Source: JAGNEJ01 sp043757865
GTDB lineage: Bacteria; Verrucomicrobiota; Verrucomicrobiia; Verrucomicrobiales; V1-33
Direction: 5' to 3'
DNA length: 5,857 nucleotides
Assembly: GCA_043757865.1 (NCBI GenBank)
Contig: JAYVOP010000184.1
Location: 1-5,857, forward strand
Shown here: in pieces, positions 1 to 5,857 of the stretch
Numbering within the stretch: position 1 is the stretch's first letter
How the letters are laid out: every line of letters begins with the position of its first letter
Made by a program: the position numbers and the translations under genes
The notes under the pieces: model-generated
What the model was told of the DNA's origin: nothing
What the model saw: the letters and a program-made list of their open reading frames with translations, nothing else
Database searches by the model: none

Positions 1-746
1 GCGTTCAGGCTTTGCAGGTAGTCGATCTGGCGTCGCTGTTCTTTGAGTGGCAACTGGGTGTTGGTAATGTTCTCAATCAGTTTTTCGATCTGCTGATGCT
101 GCGTGTCGATGTAAGTGCCCTGAAACGAGCCGGGCAAGAATCCCGCCTGCCAATTCTGGCTTTCCTGAATGGGATAGCCGCCAGGGCACATGGAAATGAA
201 GCCGGGCAGATTTTGATTCAACGTGCCCAGGCCATACGTCACCCACGAGCCGAAGCTGGGGCGCACGAGGCGCGGCTCCCCACAGTTCATCAGCAGCAGG
301 GAGGGCTCGTGGTTCGGCACGTCCGCCTGCATGGAACGGATCACGCAGAGGTCGTCCGCACAGCCTCCGACGTGGGAGAAAATCTCACTCACTTCCAGTC
401 CGGACTGACCATATTTAGAAAACGTGTAAGGCGAGCGATAGGCTGCTCCGGTCTTGCGCTCGGTGTTGAGTTTGACGGGAATTTCCTTGCCGTGCCATTT
501 CGCTAACAGGGGCTTGGGATCGAAGGTATCCACATGCGAGGGGCCGCCGTTGGCGAAAATATGAATCACATGCTTGGCCTTGCCCGGCTGCGCGGAAGGC
601 TTGACCGCTAAAGGATTCAGTGCCTGCGCAGCCTCTTGCATCAGTGAGCCTAACGCCAAGGAACCCACGCCCATCCCGCAGCGATTCAAGAACGCGCGGC
701 GGGTGAGGAAGAGGTGGGAATGATCAGCGGGATGGGGGGATCGCAT
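1..746 (-). CDS. DUF1501 (PF07394) family exported protein, 3' partial
   Basis: N-terminal 248 residues of a protein that usually runs about 430-490 residues; the C-terminal half lies outside the window. DUF1501 proteins have a sulfatase/alkaline-phosphatase-like fold, and no reaction is established. Residues 14-35 form a Tat-type signal: LTRRAFL twin-arginine segment, then a short glycine/leucine-rich hydrophobic stretch, with possible cleavage after AAQA (about 42). The family core follows: HVIHIFANGGPSHVDTFDPK (59-78, probable metal-site region), WHGKEIP (84-90), TERKTGAA (95-102), CADDLCVIRSM (129-139), NHEPSLLLMNCGE (145-157), RPSFGSWVTYGLG (162-174), NQNLPGF (177-183), NWQAGFLPG (198-206), FQGTYID (208-214). 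The start used is the first ATG (744-746), which gives a normal-length Tat n-region but has no Shine-Dalgarno at good distance; an in-frame TTG at 777-779 is a rival. It lies 66 bases downstream of the A2M gene on the same strand and may be co-transcribed. The family usually pairs with DUF1549/DUF1553 cytochrome-like genes, which are not seen here. Family call secure; function unknown. Confidence 0.93.
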   Translation of the reverse strand, partial: MRSPHPADHSHLFLTRRAFLNRCGMGVGSLALGSLMQEAAQALNPLAVKPSAQPGKAKHVIHIFANGGPSHVDTFDPKPLLAKWHGKEIPVKLNTERKTGAAYRSPYTFSKYGQSGLEVSEIFSHVGGCADDLCVIRSMQADVPNHEPSLLLMNCGEPRLVRPSFGSWVTYGLGTLNQNLPGFISMCPGGYPIQESQNWQAGFLPGSFQGTYIDTQHQQIEKLIENITNTQLPLKEQRRQIDYLQSLN

Positions 747-776
747 CGGGGAAACTAGGGCCCGCCGCTGGCCACG

Positions 777-790
777 CAAAGCCGCGCTCC
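777..790 (-). promoter_or_regulatory. Possible ribosome-binding site and alternative TTG start for DUF1501
   Basis: GGAG (mRNA sense, 790-787) sits 7 bases ahead of a TTG codon (779-777) that is in frame with the DUF1501 gene and 11 codons above its first ATG, with no stop between. Starting here would add 11 residues (two arginines near the front, then APLVSP-like neutral sequence) before the ATG methionine. The ATG itself has only GGCGGG about 14 bases upstream, which is too far for normal pairing. TTG is a rarer start, and the ATG already gives a complete Tat signal, so the choice is unresolved. Confidence 0.35.
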
Positions 791-810
791 GCCACTTTCG
801 CGGGGCGGAG
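787..810 (-). promoter_or_regulatory. Intergenic hairpin overlapping a Shine-Dalgarno-like sequence
   Basis: In the mRNA sense, CTCCGCC (810-804) is perfectly complementary to GGCGGAG (793-787), giving a 7-bp, nearly all-GC stem around a 10-base loop. The 5' arm begins 2 bases after the A2M stop codon. The 3' arm contains GGAG, the best ribosome-binding match ahead of the DUF1501 gene. No T-run follows, so an intrinsic terminator is unlikely. A weaker 5-bp pairing, CCGCG (803-799) with CGCGG (786-782), would compete. The likely role is to mask the ribosome site until a ribosome finishing the A2M gene opens it. The structure is directly visible; the regulatory role is inferred. Confidence 0.45.
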
Positions 811-812
811 AC

Positions 813-3800
813 TCACTTCGTCGCCACTTCCTCGTCCTCACTGGCCAACGTCGTGAGGCTAGTGGCAGGGCTCAGCGCGAACTGTGCGGGGTCATACATG
901 GCCTCGATGCGGCTCGCGGGGGCGGTCACTTTGCCCTCCGCCACCACGCGGGCCAGATACTGTAATTGGAAGCGGCCACTGCCATTGAAATAATCCCGGA
1001 AATAGAGCACCCGGTCCCGCCGCATCTCTTGGAAATCATACGTCCACGCCTGCGGAGCGGCGGCATTGGCCATGCTGGTGAAGGCGGGGTTCACGCCTTC
1101 TAACGTGGCGGGCAAAGCGTCGTCGATGGCTAGGTAATCACTGGCCACGGGCACGTCCACATTTAAACTCACCAGACAGAGATCCCCCACGCGTAACTGC
1201 TGCCCGGCTTGCACTGCGCCTTTGGCATCCACCTTTTGATAGCTGCGCGCCAACGCAAAGCCCGCCACCCGGCCCTCCTCCAAGTTCCGCGTGGCCCGCG
1301 CGGAAATCTCCACGCGGCCATAGAGCCGATGTCCCGCTGGCACTTTCAGAGTGAGCGCGGGTAAGGCACCGCCGCCTTTAGTGGTAAAGGTCATGGATTG
1401 ATTGCTCGGCTGGGCACCAAAACTCACGTTCTGCTCCGTGCCATTGAAGGCTAGCACCGCAGGCACCGCCGGATCCCAGGGCGTCATGCTTTTCGCCTGC
1501 ACGGCCAAGGCTTGGACGACCCAGCCGTTGTTAAAGGTATTCTTCCAATCACCGCGCGGAGCCCGTTTCTCTAGCAGGGATTCCAACGCCGCACTGGCCT
1601 TCGCTTCATTGCCTAACTTCGCCCAGGCCAACGAGCGCAACGCGGGTTCTGCCTCCGCGCCTAACCACATCCAAGGCTTCGCGTCTGGTTCGTTCAGCAA
1701 GCCCGTAGCCATCTCCGCCGGGCCTTTGGCCTCAGCGATGGCCAACGCCACTAACGCCCGGGCCGAGCCCGAAAGTTCCGCCCGTTTCTTATAGAGTAAT
1801 TCATGGTAAGCCGCCTCTGGCTTGCCCCCGAGCGCCAACGTATAGCAAGCAAACGCCCGCTCCATCAGGTTCCAAGCCGTCATTTCTGCCGACTCCGTGC
1901 GCAGCGCAGCGGCCAGATACTTCAGCAAACTAGCCAAACGCACAGGCGGCACATTGACCCCGGCTTGACTGGCTAAAATGAGCCCCATCCCGCCCTGCGC
2001 ACTGGCCCAGAGTAACGGCTGTTCACCACCGGGCCAATACGCTAGGCCGCCGTGGCGCGTCTGCATGGACAGCAGGCGATCCACGCCTTGCTGCACCACT
2101 TTGGCGATCTCCGCATCCGTGCGATCCAGCGCGGGGACGGCCTTGCGCAGATCTTTCAGCGCCAGCCATGGGAGCATGGCAGAAGTCGTCTGCTCCACGC
2201 AGCCGTAGGGATAATGCAGTAGTTGCTCAATGGCCTCCGCGCCTTCGACAAGGCGGTTGTTAGACATCACGAGCTTGATCGTGGCAGGCGCGTCTAACAG
2301 CTCGGGACTCAGTGTGCCCAGCAGGTTTTTGCCCACGCCTTTCTCACTGACATTGAGGAAATGCAGATCCCGCAGCAGTGGCTGCGTGGTGCCGATTTCC
2401 AACGTGCTCTGCACCGCATCCACCAGCTCCGCAGCGGCCGCCGCACCGGTAGCAGTCCATTTCAACGTGGTGCTGCCGACCTGGAGAAACTTCACGGGAA
2501 ACAGCGTGGATTTGCTCTGCCCTGCGGCTAGGGAAACGGTCTTACTAGCCGTCTGCCCGCCCGTGGCTAATTCCATTAGCGGGTCCAGCGTGAGCTTGAT
2601 TTCCACGTCGCCCGCCACCGCGGAGGTGTTGTGAACCACCGCTTTCAACATCACTTCATCCCCTACGTTAGCAAAGCGCGGCAACGAGGGCTCTAGCATC
2701 AGGGGCTTGTTCACTTTAAAGCGACTTTCCGCTTTCCCAAAGCGGGCCACACCTTCGTTCACAATCGCCTGCAAACGATACTGCGTGAGGTTATCCGGGG
2801 CTTTGAAGCTCACCTTCACCACGCCTGCAGCATCCGTCTTCAAGTTCGCATTCCAGAATGCTAATGCTTGGAAATTCTTCCGCATGGCTTGGCTTAGCGC
2901 ACCACCATCCCCCCCGCCGCCGACCACAAATCCCTTGTTCGCATACTCGCGCTCCTCAGGGTTTTCCGACAACAGTTTATCCAAAGACGTGCCCGTGGTC
3001 ACCCGCAACGGCTGTGGATAGTGGAAGATCCCCGCCACCTCTGGCATTTGATAGCCGACCAAACTGAGCACGCCCTCATCCGCCGCCCACACTGCCACTT
3101 CCGCATTCGGCACGGGCTTGCCCGCATGATCCAAGACTACCGTAGAAACATTGACCATGGCCGCCGGGCGCACCTCCTCCGCCTCCGGCGTGATTGTCAC
3201 TAGCAAATCCTGCGCATGGCTGGTAACCGTGAGCGGACACAGCCCCAGCCGGTATTCCGGCTGCTTGAATTCCCGCGTGTCGTCGGCTCCGCCACGCACT
3301 TGGAGGACGGAAACGAAGCAGTTAGGAGCAAAGGAATCATCGATGGGCACTTCAATCGCTCCGCCCTTGCCATCCACTTCCGTGAGGTAGGACTTCAGCA
3401 CTTTTTCCCGTTCCACGGTGACTAATGCCAAGCCTTTAAACGGAGATTTCACAATGATCTTGGCCACCTCGCCAGCCGCATAAGTGTCCTTGTCCGCCGT
3501 CAGGTCGATGCGGATACCCTCGCGCTGCGCCCAGGCTCCGTCCTCTTCACTGCGGCCATAGACATCGTAGCTCACGACCGTCTGCACCTTGGCTCCAGCG
3601 GCATCCGTGGCATTTACGGTCACGTTATACGTGCCCGCTTTCGGTAGCTTGAGCACGGCCACTTGTTCCTGCGCAGCTTGCGGGGAAATGCTGATGTCTT
3701 GCTCCAGAAACTTTTCATAACTCAGATCATGCCGGATGTCCGCGCCCCCGCCAGCGGTCTGCACTTTCACCTCATTCCACACCAGCCGTTCCACCAGCAG

Positions 3801-5857
3801 CTTGGCCGCCACGGGCTGGGCGATGCGCTTGCCATCATGGGCCACGGCCACCATTTCTAACGGGAACTCGGTGTTCACATAAACCGCATTCCGCGCATGG
3901 CGCACGCCGATATAGAATTCCGATGACGGCAAGGTCTTTGTGAACGAACTCGCGATCGTTTGTTGATTCAGATCCGTGATCTCCGCCTCCACCAGCAAGG
4001 ACTTGGGCCCCACCACGCCAAAGCTTTTGGGCACGCCCGCCGGGATGACGGTGGTGCCTTTAGCGCTGAGTTTCAGCTCGCCTTGGCCTGTCACTAACGG
4101 CGTGCGCCACAACTCATGATCCACCTCCTGCCAGTCCTCGCCATCATAGACATGGTAACTGCGGGATTGACAGAATTCGTAATCCCCAAACCTCTCCGTG
4201 AAGAAATTTTCCTGCCGCAACGTGGACGACCATTTCACCGTGGCCTCGCTGAGCGCCTTGCCCATGAAATAAGCGGCGGTCATGGGGACGGCTAGCGTCT
4301 CCTCCTGGGCCTTGGCAGAGGCTTCATCGAACGTGAGCTTGAAGGCATTCGGCTGGTATTCTTGGACTAGGAAATAGTGGGAAACCGTGGACTCCAGCCG
4401 CGCCTGTTCAGGATCGACGGGCGCTTCATCATCAGCGGCTATGGCACTGTCCGTTTCTTCTTCGGTATCCTCTGCATCCAGCCTGCGCTGGGCTTTGACG
4501 GCGGCTTCTTGTTTGAGTTGCTCGGCGGATTTGAAGAAGTCGATCTCACAATGGTAACTGCCCGTGCCATTGGCAGGGAGCTTGAGGACATCGGCAAACG
4601 TGCCCGTCTCTGACAGGGTGATTTTCTTCTCCAGAAACATCTGCCCATGCAGATCGAAGGCCCGCAGCCGCGCCTCACGATTGGCGTGCAGGCTTAGTCC
4701 TTCCGGCGTGTGCTGCCGCGTGATGGCCTTGAAGAACACCGAATCTCCCGGCTGATACACGGGCCGATCACTAAAGATCAACGTGTCCCGCTGAGCAGAC
4801 ATTTCCTCGTTAGGTCCGCTGTAGTTCACATCGAAATCCCACATGCCCAGGTGCGGCATATTTTGATGGAAAGGAATCCCATGCCAGTCCTGCGCGCCTA
4901 CTGCCACCAGCCACCGCGCTTTCGGTTCCATCTTCAACGTGGCTAGTCCGCTGACGTTCGTGGACTGGCTCTCCAGCGGATTCGCATCATTATCAAACAC
5001 AGCTAGTTGCACGTCCTTCAACGCCGCTCCGGTGGTGTGACTGAACGCAAACACCGTGGCCTGCGTGGCGGTAAATTTCCAGGCTAAGCCAATGTCCGTG
5101 AGCTGGATCAACGACTGCGCTCCATTGACCTGCGCGCCCGGCACATCCTCCTTCGCGCGGCCTTCCAGGCTGAGGAAATAGACGCCCGCCTTCGGTCCGC
5201 TGAGTGCTTCATCCCACGTGAAATCAAAGTGCTCCGTCTGATCCAAGTCCGCTGCGGAGACGAACTCCTTCGTCCACACCGTCTTCCCCGGCATGGCCGG
5301 ATAGGGAATCCGCGTGAAGCCGCCGCTGTTAGGATCATTTTCATAAGCCTGATACCCGCGCAGCGCATAGACGATGCTAGCCGGATCCACGCGCTTCACT
5401 TGCACCTTCACCTTGCGATGATTTGCGGTCTCGAAGCCCACGCTGCGCTGGCCTCCCAGCCATTGCGTATTGGCAAACGAGGCCAGCGCCAGCCCCGCCT
5501 CATGCGGCAGGAACGTGACCTCCGCTTCACTAGCCGCCGAGGTTTTCAAGCCATCTTGAGAAACGATGCCGGGCGCAATCTGGAGCGTGTAGGGCGTCTT
5601 GATTTCGAAGCTCCCGGTCAGGATCACACTGCTCCCAGACACGCTCCACGCGGCATCTTCCGGCAGTGGGTTCACATTGAGAAGGCGCTTCAACGTGCCA
5701 CTGGGTAAGGCCTTGGGTAGAGCTTTGCTAAAATTGAACTGGATGCTACGGGCCTCATTCAGTGGGCTTTCTGCCGTCGCATCGATGAATTTCATGGGGG
5801 CAATGGTGCCGATCTTGAGGTCCAGCCCCTGCGTTAGGGTGGTGGACTTTTCCAAGT
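813..5857 (-). CDS. Alpha-2-macroglobulin family protein (bacterial, thioester-containing), 5' partial
   Basis: Large envelope protein expected to trap proteases: cleavage of a bait region exposes an internal thioester that bonds covalently to the attacker. About 1,680 residues are visible, ending at TGA (813-815). The frame stays open through the window edge, so the signal peptide lies outside; the TTG at 5853-5855 is merely the first whole codon. Approximate order, numbered from that codon: Ig-like/MG1-type domain (20-115); beta-sandwich with TDIGL (253-257); MG2 motif SDRPVYQPGD (362-371); acidic linker (460-484); MG5-like YFMGKAL (529-535); bait-region domain with SPFKG and TVER (804-816); WAADEGVLSL (923-932); glycine-rich GGGGDGG (979-985); conserved A2M block with NFQALAFW (994-1001); thioester CVEQ (Cys1219, Gln1222); toroid motif QTRHGGLAYW (1265-1274); C-terminal MYDP (1653-1656). 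Length resembles E. coli YfhM (about 1,650) plus extra N-terminal sequence. The visible neighbour is DUF1501, not pbpC. Family assignment is very secure; activity and localisation are inferred. Confidence 0.97.
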   Translation of the reverse strand, partial: LEKSTTLTQGLDLKIGTIAPMKFIDATAESPLNEARSIQFNFSKALPKALPSGTLKRLLNVNPLPEDAAWSVSGSSVILTGSFEIKTPYTLQIAPGIVSQDGLKTSAASEAEVTFLPHEAGLALASFANTQWLGGQRSVGFETANHRKVKVQVKRVDPASIVYALRGYQAYENDPNSGGFTRIPYPAMPGKTVWTKEFVSAADLDQTEHFDFTWDEALSGPKAGVYFLSLEGRAKEDVPGAQVNGAQSLIQLTDIGLAWKFTATQATVFAFSHTTGAALKDVQLAVFDNDANPLESQSTNVSGLATLKMEPKARWLVAVGAQDWHGIPFHQNMPHLGMWDFDVNYSGPNEEMSAQRDTLIFSDRPVYQPGDSVFFKAITRQHTPEGLSLHANREARLRAFDLHGQMFLEKKITLSETGTFADVLKLPANGTGSYHCEIDFFKSAEQLKQEAAVKAQRRLDAEDTEEETDSAIAADDEAPVDPEQARLESTVSHYFLVQEYQPNAFKLTFDEASAKAQEETLAVPMTAAYFMGKALSEATVKWSSTLRQENFFTERFGDYEFCQSRSYHVYDGEDWQEVDHELWRTPLVTGQGELKLSAKGTTVIPAGVPKSFGVVGPKSLLVEAEITDLNQQTIASSFTKTLPSSEFYIGVRHARNAVYVNTEFPLEMVAVAHDGKRIAQPVAAKLLVERLVWNEVKVQTAGGGADIRHDLSYEKFLEQDISISPQAAQEQVAVLKLPKAGTYNVTVNATDAAGAKVQTVVSYDVYGRSEEDGAWAQREGIRIDLTADKDTYAAGEVAKIIVKSPFKGLALVTVEREKVLKSYLTEVDGKGGAIEVPIDDSFAPNCFVSVLQVRGGADDTREFKQPEYRLGLCPLTVTSHAQDLLVTITPEAEEVRPAAMVNVSTVVLDHAGKPVPNAEVAVWAADEGVLSLVGYQMPEVAGIFHYPQPLRVTTGTSLDKLLSENPEEREYANKGFVVGGGGDGGALSQAMRKNFQALAFWNANLKTDAAGVVKVSFKAPDNLTQYRLQAIVNEGVARFGKAESRFKVNKPLMLEPSLPRFANVGDEVMLKAVVHNTSAVAGDVEIKLTLDPLMELATGGQTASKTVSLAAGQSKSTLFPVKFLQVGSTTLKWTATGAAAAAELVDAVQSTLEIGTTQPLLRDLHFLNVSEKGVGKNLLGTLSPELLDAPATIKLVMSNNRLVEGAEAIEQLLHYPYGCVEQTTSAMLPWLALKDLRKAVPALDRTDAEIAKVVQQGVDRLLSMQTRHGGLAYWPGGEQPLLWASAQGGMGLILASQAGVNVPPVRLASLLKYLAAALRTESAEMTAWNLMERAFACYTLALGGKPEAAYHELLYKKRAELSGSARALVALAIAEAKGPAEMATGLLNEPDAKPWMWLGAEAEPALRSLAWAKLGNEAKASAALESLLEKRAPRGDWKNTFNNGWVVQALAVQAKSMTPWDPAVPAVLAFNGTEQNVSFGAQPSNQSMTFTTKGGGALPALTLKVPAGHRLYGRVEISARATRNLEEGRVAGFALARSYQKVDAKGAVQAGQQLRVGDLCLVSLNVDVPVASDYLAIDDALPATLEGVNPAFTSMANAAAPQAWTYDFQEMRRDRVLYFRDYFNGSGRFQLQYLARVVAEGKVTAPASRIEAMYDPAQFALSPATSLTTLASEDEEVATK

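Noticed and set aside
12..506. A 164-codon plus-strand open frame
   Set aside because: It lies entirely antisense to the DUF1501 gene, whose family motifs are unmistakable on the minus strand, and its translation shows no recognisable domain.
654..683. Lipoprotein signal at Cys23 of the DUF1501 protein
   Set aside because: The residues before the cysteine (FLNR) do not fit a lipobox and the cysteine precedes the hydrophobic stretch; a Tat-type signal fits better.
787..810. Intrinsic transcription terminator after the A2M gene
   Set aside because: The hairpin is GC-rich and strong enough, but no T-tract follows it in the direction of transcription and the next gene follows closely on the same strand.
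782..810. H-type RNA pseudoknot from the interleaved pairings 804-810/787-793 and 799-803/782-786
   Set aside because: The order of arms is formally that of a pseudoknot, but both groove-crossing loops would be zero bases long, which is sterically implausible; the two stems are better seen as alternatives.
1402..5708. Numerous plus-strand and off-frame minus-strand open frames of 60-160 codons within the A2M region
   Set aside because: They are explained by GC-biased shadowing of the A2M frame, which is uninterrupted over 1,680 codons with conserved motifs throughout; their translations are low-complexity or motif-free.
5853..5855. TTG as the true start of the A2M gene
   Set aside because: It is only the first complete codon in the window. 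No signal peptide follows it, the Ig-like domain begins immediately, and the frame remains open to the edge.

Overview
The window is two same-strand (minus) genes with a 66-base gap between them, and both genes run off an edge. Reading in the direction of transcription, from high to low coordinates, it starts inside a very large bacterial alpha-2-macroglobulin (A2M) gene that fills 86% of the window (813-5857, 5' end missing). It then crosses the gap (747-812) and enters the N-terminal half of a DUF1501 (PF07394) protein (1-746, 3' end missing). No tRNA, rRNA, mobile element, CRISPR array or plus-strand gene is supported.

The likely source is a member of the Planctomycetota-Verrucomicrobiota group, more probably Verrucomicrobiota. 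DUF1501 proteins with a Tat-like signal and a GGPSHVDTFDPK-type motif are greatly expanded there, and the DNA is moderately GC-rich. This rests on family knowledge and not on a database match.

The A2M shows its catalytic hallmark, a CVEQ thioester motif in a YPYGCVEQT context, plus an MG2-type motif, a bait-region domain, the conserved A2M block, a toroid thioester domain and a C-terminal MYDP block. It is probably a working protease trap of the cell envelope. The DUF1501 protein is an exported, alkaline-phosphatase/sulfatase-fold-like protein of unknown function. Bacterial A2M genes of the E. coli YfhM type classically sit beside pbpC. The visible downstream partner here is DUF1501, so the context differs on the side that can be seen.

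The most interesting non-coding signal is a 7-bp GC-rich hairpin 2 bases after the A2M stop codon. Its 3' arm carries the only good Shine-Dalgarno-like sequence ahead of the DUF1501 gene, which suggests translational coupling of the two genes. That Shine-Dalgarno is correctly spaced for a TTG codon 11 codons upstream of the obvious ATG, so the DUF1501 start is genuinely uncertain.
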